Assembly (NCBI GenBank): GCA_001596155.1
Contig: CP014771.1
Coordinates: 372,001-436,000 of the forward strand
Length of the DNA stretch: 64,000 nucleotides
Source: Hymenobacter psoromatis
GTDB taxonomy: Bacteria > Bacteroidota > Bacteroidia > Cytophagales > Hymenobacteraceae
Direction of reading: 5' to 3'
The notes beneath the pieces are model-generated. The model was not told where the DNA came from and searched no databases. It was given only the letters and a program-made list of their open reading frames with translations. This document shows, piece after piece, positions 35,628 to 45,926 of the stretch (its first letter is position 1; every line of letters starts with the position of its first letter). Both the position numbers and the translations under genes were made by a program.

Positions 35628-36530
35628 ATGAATAAAAATGCTCTTTTTCTCAGCCTGCTTATTTCGGTAGTCTGTAGCTCATGCTCCGTTAAATTAGCCG
35701 CGCTGGTTGATAAAACTCCTGAGCAGATACAAGCTGCCTACAAGGTGACAAAAGACGTATCCTACGGTGCTGATAAGGAGCAGGATATGGACATTTATCT
35801 GGCAGAAAATGTCAAGCAGTTAAAAAGTAAAAACTACACCATCGTTTTTCTGCACGGTGGCGGCTATTATATCAGCGACAAGTCGCGTGAGGAGCGGTAC
35901 ATTCAGCCTTATCTGAAAAAAGGCATGAATGTGGTCAATCTGAATTACCGAATTAAACGCGGAATTCCTGTTGCCACCGAAGATTTAACCTACGCGCTGA
36001 ATTTTTTGAAAGCCCACAACGATACGTATCACCTGAATCTAGACCGGGTAATTCTGACGGGCTTTTCGGCCGGCGCGCACATCGCCAGCATGGTGGCGGT
36101 AACGGCTAACGACCCGACTTACCCCAACAAGCTGGACGCGGGAATTAAAATTGCCGGAGTTATCAACTTCTCCGGCCCGGTCGATGGCTTAGACGTGGTG
36201 GAAAAGGTATTTATGAGCAACGACGTGCCCATTATGAAGGAAATCGGTTTCGCGCTTTTCCCGGAAACCACCGATTATGCGCCCAAAGAGCTTATTCGAA
36301 AATACGAGCCGATAACGTATTTTGATAAAAACGACCCGCCGTTTTTTATCTGGCACGGCGGCAAAGACGACCAGGTGCCGCCCGAAACCTTTGTAAAATT
36401 CGTGGATTTGCTCAACGAAGACAAGCAAAAGAACGAAGTTCTTTTTATACCGCAAGGCCTTCACAGCCCCAATTCCGGCGAGCTAAAAGACGCTTACGTG
36501 GAGATATTTAAGTTTCTGGATAAGAAATAG
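35628..36530 (+). CDS. alpha/beta hydrolase lipoprotein (esterase-like)
   Basis: An alpha/beta hydrolase of the esterase/BD-FAE type. The N-terminus is a lipoprotein signal (LFLSLLISVVCSSC). The oxyanion motif is HGGGYYISD and the nucleophile Ser is in GFSAGAHIAS (GxSxG). The probable acid is Asp in GGKDDQVPPETF and the His is near QGLHSPNSG. The start at 35628 (MNKNALFL) gives the best signal peptide. Base composition is poorer in GC than the flanking genes, which hints at separate origin. The natural ester substrate is unknown. Confidence 0.85.
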   Translation: MNKNALFLSLLISVVCSSCSVKLAALVDKTPEQIQAAYKVTKDVSYGADKEQDMDIYLAENVKQLKSKNYTIVFLHGGGYYISDKSREERYIQPYLKKGMNVVNLNYRIKRGIPVATEDLTYALNFLKAHNDTYHLNLDRVILTGFSAGAHIASMVAVTANDPTYPNKLDAGIKIAGVINFSGPVDGLDVVEKVFMSNDVPIMKEIGFALFPETTDYAPKELIRKYEPITYFDKNDPPFFIWHGGKDDQVPPETFVKFVDLLNEDKQKNEVLFIPQGLHSPNSGELKDAYVEIFKFLDKK

Positions 36531-36562
36531 TGCCTGCTCAGAAGGTTTCGAATTAATTAAAA

Positions 36563-36596
36563 AACGTCATGCTGAATAAAGTGAAGCATGACGTTC
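36563..36596. repeat. short palindrome, GAACGTCATGC family
   Basis: The arms AACGTCATGCT/AGCATGACGTT flank GAATAAAGTGA just beyond the hydrolase stop codon, followed by a T-rich stretch, so it could be the hydrolase terminator. The same core is found in the palindrome at 16208-16324. Confidence 0.6.
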
Positions 36597-36609
36597 TTTC
36601 AATAGAACT

Positions 36610-36730
36610 TACTCAAATCGTCTGTCATTGCGAGCGAAGCGCGGCAATCGTACCCGAACGATGCCCGAACGATTTCGTTCTGGTGCGATTGCTTCGCTTT
36701 GCTCGCAATGACAAACGATTTGCGTGAGTC
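36610..36730. repeat. intergenic palindrome, GTCATTGCGAGC family
   Basis: A 121-base inverted repeat between two convergent genes. The outer arms are ACTCAAATCG and the complement. The inner arms are GTCATTGCGAGCGAAGCG with GCGATTGCTTCGCTTTGCTC. It shares its core with 3080-3191 and 52681-52777. Confidence 0.85.
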
Positions 36731-36743
36731 CTAATAAGAAATC

Positions 36744-38654
36744 TTACATTTCCGCTAGCATTTCCCAACGGTCATTCATCTTGGCCAAGTCCTTTTTGAC
36801 CTGCTCAAATTTCACCGTTGTGTCTTTTAGCTGTGACGTGTTTTGATAAATTTTCGGGTCGGCCAATTGCTTTTCATAGATGGCCATTTCCTTTTCCAGC
36901 TTGTCGATAGTGGCTTCTACCTCGGCTATTTCGCGCAGGGCTTTCTTTTGGTCGGGCGAAGCGGTTTTAGTGGGAGTGGCTTCGGTTTTCTTCTCTTCTT
37001 TGGGCTGGGGCTTGCTGGCCGAAGGGCTGGGTAGGCCGGCTTTTTTGGCGGCTTTCTCGCGGTCCTCCTGCCAAAGCTCATACTCGGCGTAGGTGCCGGG
37101 GTATTCCTTGAGCTGGAAGTCTTCGATATACCAGATTTTGGTGGCCACGTTTTCCACGAAAAACCGGTCGTGACTGATGACGATAAACGTGCCCTCATAC
37201 TGCTCCAGGGCCTGAATGAGGATGTTGACCGACACCATATCCAGGTGGTTGGTCGGTTCGTCGAGCAGCAGGAAATTGGCTTCCGAAATCAGGGTTTTGG
37301 CCAGCGCCACGCGGCTTTTCTCGCCGCCGCTGAGCACCTTGATTTTCTTGAATACTTCCTCGCCGGTGAACAGAAACGAGCCGAGTACCGAGCGCAATTC
37401 CATGTCGTTGCGCTTCGAGCCAGCCTCGCTCATCTCCTGCAAAATCTCGTTTTCCAGGGTCAGCGATTCAAGCTGATGCTGGGCGTAGAACGACATGATG
37501 ACGTTGTGGCCGAGCTGGTGCTTGCCATCGGTGGGGGCTTCGGTGCCGGCCACGAGGCGCATGAGCGTCGATTTGCCCTTGCCGTTGGCCCCGATGAGCG
37601 CGATTTTATCACCCCGCTCAATGTGCACGTTGGTATCGCGGAAAATCAGCTTCTGGTCGTACTTCTTGGTCACATGCTCCATACGCAGCACGTGGCGACC
37701 GGGCTCCACCTTGAAGGTGAATTTCATGTTGATTTTGGCCGCGTCCTGGGCCACGTCCTCAATGCGCTCCATTTTATCGAGCGCCTTCACGCGGCTCTGG
37801 GCCTGCTTGGCTTTGCTGGCCTTGGCCTTGAAGCGCTCGATAAATTTTTCGGCCTGCCGAATCTGGGCCTGCTGGTTTTCGAAAGCACCTTTTTGGATGA
37901 GGTTACGCTCTACCTTTTCCTCCAGATAATAGGAATAATTACCAGCGTAGGGCACGAGCTTGCCGCCCAGCACCTCCACGGTAGTATTGGTGGTGCGGTC
38001 GAGAAACGCGCGGTCGTGGCTCACGATAATAACGGCGCCCTCGTAGTCGGCCAGGTAGTTTTCTATCCACTTGATACTGGGCAGGTCCAGGTGGTTGGTG
38101 GGTTCGTCGAGCAGCAGCAGCGAGGGCTGTTGCAGCAGGATTTTGGCCAGCATCACGCGCATCCGCCAGCCGCCCGAAAACGACTTCAGCGGCTTTAGCA
38201 ATTCCTCGGTTGTGAAGCCCAGCCCTTCGAGAATCTCCTCGGCCTTGGACTGCATGGTGTAGCCGCCCAGCGCCTCGAAGCGCTCCTGTAGGTCAGCCAG
38301 CTTCTCCACCAGGTCGTCGGTGTAGTTGGTTTCGAACTCGATGAGGATGGCGTCGATTTTTTTCTGCAATTCCAGCGCTTCCGCGAAGGCTTGCATGGCC
38401 ACGTTGAGGATAGACTCGTGGGTGTCGTAGCTCAGCAAATCCTGGTTGAGAAAGCCCAGCGAGACTTCCTTGCTCATCGAAATAGAGCCGCCGTCGGCTT
38501 TGTATTCGCCCACCAGCAGGCGCAGCAGGGTCGATTTGCCGGTGCCGTTCAGCCCAATCAGGCCAATTTTATCCTTGGGTTTGATGTGTAGGCTGGCATT
38601 GTCGTAGAGGGCACGCGAGCCGAAATGGAAGTCGAGGTCAGAAATGGAAATCAT
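36744..38654 (-). CDS. ABC-F family ATPase (translation factor type)
   Basis: A soluble protein with two ABC ATPase domains and no membrane part, as in the ABC-F group that acts on the ribosome. Domain 1 has GLNGTGKSTLLRLL and the signature LKSFSGGWRMRVMLAKILLQQPSLLLLDEPTNHLD. Domain 2 has GANGKGKSTLMRLV and LSGGEKSRVALAKTLISEANFLLLDEPTNHLD. The linker between them is rich in Lys and Ala (FKAKASKAKQAQSRVKALDKM). The C-terminus carries a charged coiled coil typical of Uup-like members. The start at 38654 (MISISDLDFHFG) is the family's; 7 extra residues upstream are ignored. Confidence 0.93.
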   Translation of the reverse strand: MISISDLDFHFGSRALYDNASLHIKPKDKIGLIGLNGTGKSTLLRLLVGEYKADGGSISMSKEVSLGFLNQDLLSYDTHESILNVAMQAFAEALELQKKIDAILIEFETNYTDDLVEKLADLQERFEALGGYTMQSKAEEILEGLGFTTEELLKPLKSFSGGWRMRVMLAKILLQQPSLLLLDEPTNHLDLPSIKWIENYLADYEGAVIIVSHDRAFLDRTTNTTVEVLGGKLVPYAGNYSYYLEEKVERNLIQKGAFENQQAQIRQAEKFIERFKAKASKAKQAQSRVKALDKMERIEDVAQDAAKINMKFTFKVEPGRHVLRMEHVTKKYDQKLIFRDTNVHIERGDKIALIGANGKGKSTLMRLVAGTEAPTDGKHQLGHNVIMSFYAQHQLESLTLENEILQEMSEAGSKRNDMELRSVLGSFLFTGEEVFKKIKVLSGGEKSRVALAKTLISEANFLLLDEPTNHLDMVSVNILIQALEQYEGTFIVISHDRFFVENVATKIWYIEDFQLKEYPGTYAEYELWQEDREKAAKKAGLPSPSASKPQPKEEKKTEATPTKTASPDQKKALREIAEVEATIDKLEKEMAIYEKQLADPKIYQNTSQLKDTTVKFEQVKKDLAKMNDRWEMLAEM

Positions 38655-38747
38655 GGCGGGGCCGGCAGGGGCCACTATAAAAGCAAGTGAGGCGTGAAGC
38701 GGGGGGTAGGGCGAAAATCAGCCGCTGGCCCGCGCACGGGTGGCCAC

Positions 38748-38756
38748 GCAAAGGTA
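38748..38756 (-). promoter_or_regulatory. -7 box (TACCTTTGC) upstream of the ABC-F gene
   Basis: An exact match to TAnnTTTGC on the minus strand, about 94 bases upstream of the ABC-F start at 38654. Confidence 0.45.
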
Positions 38757-38776
38757 CGGCCAGTAGGGGCAGTAGC

Positions 38777-38882
38777 GCGCAGCTTCTGCTTCGTGCGCGA
38801 GCGTAGCGAGCCGGCATAACCGCGCCGCTTGGCCCGTATGCCAACTGTTCGCCGCGTTCGCGCACGAAGCGGAAGCTGCGCC
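38777..38882. repeat. palindrome in a divergent promoter region
   Basis: The arms GCGCAGCTTCTGCTTCGTGC and the complement GCACGAAGCGGAAGCTGCGC enclose a GC-rich loop. It lies between the divergent promoters of the ABC-F and NtrC-type genes, so it is not a simple terminator. Confidence 0.75.
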
Positions 38883-38890
38883 CTACCCCC

Positions 38891-38899
38891 CACCTTTGC
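38891..38899 (+). promoter_or_regulatory. -7 box (CACCTTTGC) of the sigma-54 activator gene
   Basis: An 8 of 9 match to TAnnTTTGC ending 4 bases before the ATG at 38904. It directly follows a CCCTACCCCC motif. Confidence 0.4.
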
Positions 38900-38903
38900 G
38901 TCC

Positions 38904-40277
<1,374 letters not shown>

Positions 40278-40312
40278 AGCGAAGCGCTACCCCGTCTCAC
40301 AGCCTCCACTGG

Positions 40313-40624
40313 CTACCGCTGCACGGCGTGCGCTGGCAGGTCGCCGTTGAACTCGCCGTGGGCGGCCCACAGCGCGTAGGCGTCGTTCGAGAGGCTCTCG
40401 GCCATGAAGGAGCGCATGGCGTAGCCCCGGCATTCGAGGCAGTAGCGCAGAAAGTCGGGCTCCGCCTGGCTGGTGATGAAGCCGCGCGCCACCACATCGG
40501 CTTGCCGGGCGGCGGGCAGCGCCCCCAGCCAGTCGTAGAAGTCGGTTGCCGTGAGGGGAAAGTCGTTGGTCTGAGCGTAGTATGCCTTGGCGGCGTGAGT
40601 GATTTCGGTAAGTAAATCGGACAT
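40313..40624 (-). CDS. hypothetical protein
   Basis: A 103-residue protein beginning MSDLLTEITHAAKAYYAQTNDFPLTATDFYDWLGALPAARQADVVARGF and containing FLRYCLECRGYAMRSFMAESLS. I do not recognise the family. It is convergent with the sigma-54 activator gene, and its upstream side shares the kdp regulatory spacer. The start at 40624 is chosen because the 44 residues before it in the longer frame (to 40756) look non-coding. Confidence 0.65.
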   Translation of the reverse strand: MSDLLTEITHAAKAYYAQTNDFPLTATDFYDWLGALPAARQADVVARGFITSQAEPDFLRYCLECRGYAMRSFMAESLSNDAYALWAAHGEFNGDLPAHAVQR

Positions 40625-40757
40625 AGCACAGGAGGCCCCGGCTAGGGGAGGGGCTGCGTACGCCCTGCCAGTGTGGGGCCAATCGGCGCAAAACCCGCCT
40701 GGCACCATCGCAGCGGCCCTGGCAGCCGGTGAGTACCCTAGCACTTTGCACGTCATC

Positions 40758-40772
40758 CTAGTAAAACGCTAG
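40758..40772. promoter_or_regulatory. putative activator site 1, CTAGTAAAACGCTAG
   Basis: This is the first of three related 15-base sites in the spacer before kdp. It has 5-base palindromic ends with one mismatch around AAAAC. It lies about 290 bases upstream of the sigma-54 promoter match at 41051. Confidence 0.5.
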
Positions 40773-40916
40773 CCAGGCGCGGCCGTGCCGGATGCGACAG
40801 CGCGGGGGATAAAAGTGCAAGTGTCTGTCAAAAAAACAGCTGGGCGAAGTGCTACCCCTCCCTGCATGGCCCGGCTGCCGCCTTGCTGTTGGCAGGCCTG
40901 CTGAGGCTGCGCTAGG

Positions 40917-40951
40917 CTAGCGTTTTACAAAGCGCCCTAGCAAAACGCTAG
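40917..40951. promoter_or_regulatory. putative activator sites 2 and 3
   Basis: Site 2 (40917-40931) reads CTAGCGTTTTACAAA, the inverted form of the motif. Site 3 (40937-40951) is the perfect palindrome CTAGCAAAACGCTAG. They face each other about 100 bases upstream of the sigma-54 promoter match, the usual distance for an NtrC-type enhancer. Confidence 0.6.
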
Positions 40952-41050
40952 TGCCTGCTCACAGGCTGCCCGGAGCCTACATGGTTTTTTAAAAAATATT
41001 ATTCATGATAATCAGGTAGTTGCTTGGTATTAGAGCCCGGTTTCGCTGCC

Positions 41051-41066
41051 TGGGTCGGGGTTTGCC
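41051..41066 (+). promoter_or_regulatory. putative sigma-54 promoter of the kdp operon
   Basis: TGGGTCGGGGTTTGCC fits the consensus TGGCACGnnnnTTGCW, with the essential GG and GC separated by 10 bases. The transcript would start about 30 bases before the first small kdp ORF. A weaker candidate, GG-N10-GC with TTGC, lies at 40873-40886. Confidence 0.55.
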
Positions 41067-41108
41067 AAGGGAAGGGCACATCCATTCACCATTCATTTTC
41101 CTGCTGCC

Positions 41109-41204
41109 ATGTCTGCTGCCCTTCTTGCCCCGCTGCTTGCTTCTGCTGGTATTGGCCTTCTCTGGCTCTGCTACAAGTCGGTTGACTTTTTCGACAATAT
41201 CTAG
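41109..41204 (+). CDS. 31-residue membrane peptide at the head of the kdp operon
   Basis: A tiny open frame encodes MSAALLAPLLASAGIGLLWL followed by CYKSVDFFDNI, that is, one membrane helix with a short charged tail. It precedes kdpF by 23 bases and uses the same GCTGCCATG start context as kdpF. It resembles KdpF in size and layout but ends in SVDFF rather than KPEKF. Too short for most gene finders, it is probably a second small subunit or a regulator of the pump. Confidence 0.6.
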   Translation: MSAALLAPLLASAGIGLLWLCYKSVDFFDNI

Positions 41205-41227
41205 CCCTACCCCCCCCCGCTGCTGCC

Positions 41228-41308
41228 ATGATGCTTGCCCTGCTGCTGCTCTCCCTCGCCACGTTTGGCTACCTGTGCTACGTGCTGCTGAAGCCGGAGA
41301 AATTTTAA
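41228..41308 (+). CDS. kdpF: potassium-transporting ATPase subunit KdpF
   Basis: A 26-residue single-helix peptide, MMLALLLLSLATFGYLCYVL with the tail LKPEKF. The ending YVLLKPEKF is the KdpF signature. KdpF is a small lipid-like subunit that stabilises the KdpABC complex in the inner membrane. It lies upstream of kdpA with a 97-base gap. Confidence 0.85.
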   Translation: MMLALLLLSLATFGYLCYVLLKPEKF

Positions 41309-41405
41309 GGCTGATTGTTGATTGCAACTTACTGATTGATACTATTTTATCTGGCTTACCGGATAGCAGTCAACGAGTGGCAGTCAACAAGTAACAATCA
41401 ATTCC

Positions 41406-43106
41406 ATGAATAAAGAACTACTCGGCATCCTCGTCATCTACGGCGCAACGGTGCTGCTGGCCGTGCCGCTCGGCCGCTACCTGGCCGCTATCTACCGGGG
41501 CGACAAAAGCTGGTCCGACTTCCTGCTGCCGCTGGAGCGGCTGCTCTACCGCCTCGGCGGGGTGCGGCCCGAGCGCGAGATGACCTGGCAGCAACACATG
41601 CTGGCGCTGCTGGCCATCAACCTGGTATGGTTTCTATTTGCCATGCTGGTGCTCTGCACGCAGGGCAGCCTACCCCTCAACCCCGACCACAACCCGAGCA
41701 TGACGCCCGACCTGGCGTTTAACACGGCCATCTCGTTTCTGGTAAACTGCAACTTGCAGCACTATTCGGGCGAGTCGGGCCTGTCGTACCTCTCGCAGAT
41801 TTTCTGCATCATGTTCCTGCAATTCGTGTCGGCCGCCACCGGCATGGCCGCTTGCGTGGTCGTTTTCAACGCCCTGAAAGAAGGCAGCACCGAAAAGCTC
41901 GGCAATTTTTACAACTACTTCGTGCGCAGCATCACGCGGGTGCTGCTGCCGATTTCGTTCCTCTTGGCGCTGGTCCTGGTGTTCCAGGGCTCGCCCATGA
42001 CCATGCAGGGCAAAGCGGCCCTCGTCACCGTGCAGGGCGACAGCACGGCCGTGAGCCGCGGCCCGGCCGCCGCCATGATTGCCATTAAAGAGCTGGGCAC
42101 CAACGGGGGCGGCTACTTCGGGGCCAACTCGGCCCACCCGCTCGAAAACCCCACCTACCTCACCAATATGGTGGAGAATTTCGCGCTGGTGCTGATTCCG
42201 ATAGTGATGGTTTTTGCCTTTGGCTACTACATCCGGCGGCCCCGGCTCGCCTACATGGTATTTGGGGTGATGACCGTCGGCTTTTTGTTGCTGCTGGCCC
42301 CCACGGTCTATTATGAAATGCACGGCAACCCCGCCATCGCGCACCTGGGGGCCAACCAGCAGCTGGGCGCGATGGAGGGCAAGGAAATTCGCCTGGGCGC
42401 GCCGGCCTCGGCCTACTGGGGCATCACCAACACCATTATTTCGTGCGGCTCGGTCAATTCGATGCACGACTCCCACATGCCTATTTCGGGCATGTGCGAG
42501 CTGCTGGGCATGATGACTAACGCCTTTTACGGGGGGGTAGGGGTCGGCTTTCTCAACTTCTTCGTGTTCGTCATCATCGCCGTGTTTATCTCGGGGCTGA
42601 TGGTGGGGCGCACGCCCGAGTTTCTGGGCAAGAAGATTGAGGCCCGCGAGATGAAAATTGCCATTATCGTGGCCCTATTGCACCCGCTGCTGATACTGGC
42701 TGGCACGGCGCTGGCTACCCACCTCTACGCCGGCAATCCCACCGAGTACGCCGCCTGGCTGAACAACCCCGGCTACCACGGTTTCTCCGAAATGCTCTAC
42801 GAGTACACCTCCTCGGCCGCCAACAACGGCTCGGGCTTCGAGGGCCTCGGCGATAACACGCCCTGGTGGAACATCTCGACCGGCGTGGTGCTGCTACTCT
42901 CGCGCTTCCTACCCATCATCGGCCCGGTGGCCATTGCCGGCCTGCTGGCCCGCAAAAAATACATCCCTGAAAGCGCCGGCACCCTGCGCACCGACACGGG
43001 CACCTTCGGCATCATGGTCTTTTTCGTGATTTGGATTATCGCCGCGCTGGCTTTCTTCCCGGCCCTGGCGCTGGGCCCACTGGCCGAGCACTTCACGCTG
43101 TACTAG
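41406..43106 (+). CDS. kdpA: potassium-transporting ATPase subunit KdpA
   Basis: The channel-like subunit of the high-affinity potassium pump, 566 residues with about ten membrane helices. The four selectivity-filter-like loops are recognisable: NCNLQHYSGESGLSY, ELGTNGGGYFGANSAHPLENP, IISCGSVNSMHDSHMP and SSAANNGSGFEGL. The length is normal and the frame is intact. It follows kdpF and is separated from kdpB by a 180-base spacer filled by a long palindrome, which may adjust the A:B expression ratio. Confidence 0.96.
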   Translation: MNKELLGILVIYGATVLLAVPLGRYLAAIYRGDKSWSDFLLPLERLLYRLGGVRPEREMTWQQHMLALLAINLVWFLFAMLVLCTQGSLPLNPDHNPSMTPDLAFNTAISFLVNCNLQHYSGESGLSYLSQIFCIMFLQFVSAATGMAACVVVFNALKEGSTEKLGNFYNYFVRSITRVLLPISFLLALVLVFQGSPMTMQGKAALVTVQGDSTAVSRGPAAAMIAIKELGTNGGGYFGANSAHPLENPTYLTNMVENFALVLIPIVMVFAFGYYIRRPRLAYMVFGVMTVGFLLLLAPTVYYEMHGNPAIAHLGANQQLGAMEGKEIRLGAPASAYWGITNTIISCGSVNSMHDSHMPISGMCELLGMMTNAFYGGVGVGFLNFFVFVIIAVFISGLMVGRTPEFLGKKIEAREMKIAIIVALLHPLLILAGTALATHLYAGNPTEYAAWLNNPGYHGFSEMLYEYTSSAANNGSGFEGLGDNTPWWNISTGVVLLLSRFLPIIGPVAIAGLLARKKYIPESAGTLRTDTGTFGIMVFFVIWIIAALAFFPALALGPLAEHFTLY

Positions 43107-43119
43107 CGGCGCGGCCGGC

Positions 43120-43258
43120 TTACCTCACCCCCCGGCCCCCTCTCCTGCGGAGAGGGGGAGCCTGACGATTACTTATCCAAAAGTTCTGCACTCTTACTGT
43201 ATGCTGCGCCGCCGTGGCTCCCCCTCTCCACAGGAGAGGGGGCCGGGGGGTGAGGTGA
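43120..43258. repeat. intergenic palindrome, CCCCTCTCC family, inside the kdp operon
   Basis: A 139-base inverted repeat between kdpA and kdpB. The outer arms are TTACCTCACCCCCCGGCCCC and the complement, and each arm holds an internal CCCTCTCC..GGAGAGGG hairpin. It is the second copy of the element at 6999-7118. Confidence 0.85.
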
Positions 43259-43285
43259 ACGTGGAGGGCGACTTCCTACCCTAAA

Positions 43286-45334
43286 ATGGTAACTCAATCC
43301 CAATCCCTCTTCCAACCCGCGCTCGTTGCCGAAGCCACCAAACAGGCTTTCGTGAAGCTCGACCCGCGCGTCATGTTCCGCAACCCGGTGATGTTCACCG
43401 TGGAAATCGGCACGGTGGTAATGTTTATTCTCACCGTCGGCCTGCTCATCAAGCCCGATGCCGCGCAGGGTAGCTTCGGCTACAACCTTACGGTATTTAT
43501 CGTGTTGTTTATGACCTTGTTATTTGCCAACTTCGCCGAGGCTATTGCCGAGGCGCGGGGCAAAGCCCAGGCCGATTCGCTGCGCAAAACCCGCCAGGAC
43601 ACGCCCGCCAAGGTGCGCCAGCCCGACGGCTCATTCACGAGCGTTAACTCGGCGCAACTGCAAAAAGGCCAGGTGTTCGTGGTGGAAGCCGGCGAGATTA
43701 TCCCCACCGATGGCGAGATTATCGAGGGCCTGGCCACCATTGATGAGTCGGCCATTACCGGCGAGTCGGCCCCGGTTATCCGCGAGTCGGGCGGCGATAA
43801 GTCGTCGGTCACGGGTGGCACGATGGTGCTCTCCGACCGCATCGTGGTGCTGGTGACTACGGCTCCCGGCGAGTCGTTTCTGGATAAGATGATTGCGCTC
43901 GTGGAAGGCGCGTCGCGCCAGAAAACGCCCAACGAAATTGCCCTCACGATTCTGCTGGCCGGCTTTACGCTGGTGTTCGTGATTGTCTGCGTCACGCTGG
44001 AGCCATTTTCGCGCTATGCGAATACGCCCATCGCGGTGGCCTCGTTTATCGCGCTGTTCGTGTGTCTGATTCCGACCACTATCGGCGGGCTGCTCTCGGC
44101 CATCGGCATTGCGGGCATGGACCGCGCCCTGCGGGCCAACGTCATCACCAAGAGCGGCAAAGCCGTGGAAACGGCCGGCGACATTGACGTGTTGCTGCTC
44201 GATAAAACGGGCACCATTACCATCGGTAACCGCAAGGCGACCCACTTCTGGCCCGCGCCCGGCGTGACGGAGCGCGAGCTAGTGGAAGCCGCTACCCTCA
44301 GCTCGTTGCACGACGAAACGCCCGAGGGCAAGAGCATTGTGGAGCTGGCCCAGCAGGTGCGCCGCCAGGACTCGTCCGACCTTCAGCAGCGCGCCCAGGG
44401 TAGCGAGGCCATCAAGTTCACGGCCGAAACCCGCAGCAGCGGCGTCACCCTGGCCGACGGCGTGCGCATCCGCAAAGGCGCTTCCGATGCCATTCGCATC
44501 CTGGCCAACGCCGCCAGCCAGGAGTTTCCGAGCGAGACGACCCAGCAGGTGGCCGCGGTGGCTAACAACGGCGGCACACCGCTGGTGGTGAGCCAGAACG
44601 ACCGCATTCTGGGGGTAGTCGAGTTGCAGGATATCATCAAGCCCGGCATCCAGGAGCGCTTTGAGCGCCTGCGCCGCATGGGCATCAAAACCGTAATGGT
44701 GACCGGCGACAACCCCCTCACGGCCAAGTTTATCGCCGAAAAAGCCGGCGTGGACGACTACATCGCCGAGGCCAAGCCGGAGGACAAGATGAAGTACATC
44801 CGCGCCGAGCAGCAGGCCGGTAAGCTGGTGGCCATGATGGGCGACGGCACCAACGACGCCCCCGCCCTGGCCCAGGCCGACGTGGGGGTAGCGATGAACT
44901 CCGGCACCCAGGCCGCCAAGGAGGCCGGCAACATGGTGGACCTCGACAACGACCCCACCAAACTCATTGAGGTAGTGGAAATTGGTAAGCAGCTGCTCAT
45001 GACGCGCGGCACGCTCACTACCTTCTCCATCGCCAACGACGTGGCCAAGTACTTTGCCATCGTGCCGGCCTTGTTCATGGTCGCCATTCCGGCCCTGGGC
45101 GCGCTCAATGTGATGGGGCTGAAGTCGCCGCAGTCGGCCATTCTTTCGGCCGTGATTTTCAACGCCCTCATTATTCCGGCGCTGGTGCCACTGGCGCTCA
45201 AGGGGGTGGCCTACCAGGCCGTGGGCGCGTCGGCGCTGCTGCGCCGCAACCTGCTCATTTATGGCCTCGGCGGGGTAATAGTGCCCTTTATCGGTATCAA
45301 GATTATTGACCTGATAGTAGGCATGTTTTTATAA
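43286..45334 (+). CDS. kdpB: potassium-transporting ATPase subunit KdpB
   Basis: The P-type ATPase subunit that energises potassium transport through KdpA. The phosphorylated Asp is in [13 protein letters not shown] and the actuator motif is ITGESAP. The nucleotide-binding domain has [19 protein letters not shown] and [18 protein letters not shown]. The length of 682 is typical and the start [13 protein letters not shown] is immediately followed by the family region. The frame is intact. The downstream kdpC is separated by an inserted gene on the opposite strand. Confidence 0.97.
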   Translation: MVTQSQSLFQPALVAEATKQAFVKLDPRVMFRNPVMFTVEIGTVVMFILTVGLLIKPDAAQGSFGYNLTVFIVLFMTLLFANFAEAIAEARGKAQADSLRKTRQDTPAKVRQPDGSFTSVNSAQLQKGQVFVVEAGEIIPTDGEIIEGLATIDESAITGESAPVIRESGGDKSSVTGGTMVLSDRIVVLVTTAPGESFLDKMIALVEGASRQKTPNEIALTILLAGFTLVFVIVCVTLEPFSRYANTPIAVASFIALFVCLIPTTIGGLLSAIGIAGMDRALRANVITKSGKAVETAGDIDVLLLDKTGTITIGNRKATHFWPAPGVTERELVEAATLSSLHDETPEGKSIVELAQQVRRQDSSDLQQRAQGSEAIKFTAETRSSGVTLADGVRIRKGASDAIRILANAASQEFPSETTQQVAAVANNGGTPLVVSQNDRILGVVELQDIIKPGIQERFERLRRMGIKTVMVTGDNPLTAKFIAEKAGVDDYIAEAKPEDKMKYIRAEQQAGKLVAMMGDGTNDAPALAQADVGVAMNSGTQAAKEAGNMVDLDNDPTKLIEVVEIGKQLLMTRGTLTTFSIANDVAKYFAIVPALFMVAIPALGALNVMGLKSPQSAILSAVIFNALIIPALVPLALKGVAYQAVGASALLRRNLLIYGLGGVIVPFIGIKIIDLIVGMFL

Positions 45335-45337
45335 ATC

Positions 45338-45895
45338 TCAGAGCTTTACGAAGCGAAAATCCTTTGCAATGACGTAGCCTTTGCCAATTAGAAGCAGGTG
45401 AAATGCTGGGGTAACCGATGGCAAGTCATCAATGCCACCGATGCAATAAGCAGATGCGCCATATTTGGCACAAGCGGCAATAATAGCCTTTGCAACTATA
45501 ACAGGCGCAGTTTCCAGCAGCATTCCAGACCCATCAAGTATGTTCTTTCGGAGCAGCTTTTCACCGGGTTCTCTTTTTCCAAATAGCACGTAACGCCAAT
45601 CGCGCCAACCATGAAAACTAGCTTGGATTTGCTCTCGAATTTCAATGAAAAGACCTTCAGGGTCTTGTGGCCGCGAATTGATATACACGGTAGCCGAACG
45701 GCTATTGTAACCCAATAGCAGCGGGTGTTCCAAGCAGTGGCTGAATTCCCCCCGCATCCCAGGCTTTAAATACGCTTCTTCCTTTTCTATATAATCAATG
45801 CGGTACTGCTGACCAGGCATTATCAGAACAGCAAAAGTGGTCTGCGCTACCATCACGGTTACCAGTTGATTATTCAAAATTGGAGCCTCAATCAT
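45338..45895 (-). CDS. hypothetical protein inserted antisense between kdpB and kdpC
   Basis: A 185-residue protein (MIEAPILNNQLVTVMVAQTTF...) with the segments FAVLIMPGQQYRIDYIEKEEAYLKPGMRGEFSHCLEHPLLLGY and GYVIAKDFRFVKL. I do not recognise it. Its base composition is lower in GC than kdp. It lies head-to-tail against the operon, 3 bases from the kdpB stop and 31 bases before the kdpC ATG, so kdpB-kdpC transcription must run through it antisense. It looks like a later insertion. Confidence 0.7.
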   Translation of the reverse strand: MIEAPILNNQLVTVMVAQTTFAVLIMPGQQYRIDYIEKEEAYLKPGMRGEFSHCLEHPLLLGYNSRSATVYINSRPQDPEGLFIEIREQIQASFHGWRDWRYVLFGKREPGEKLLRKNILDGSGMLLETAPVIVAKAIIAACAKYGASAYCIGGIDDLPSVTPAFHLLLIGKGYVIAKDFRFVKL

Positions 45896-45926
45896 AAATC
45901 AAACTTACCGCTCGGTAGATAAAACA

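Noticed and set aside
40871..40888. Alternative sigma-54 promoter upstream of kdp
   Set aside because: GG-N10-GC spacing and TTGC are present, but the -24 part (CGGCTG) is weaker than the match at 41051. It also lies upstream of the paired palindromic sites, so it is mentioned only as a second choice.
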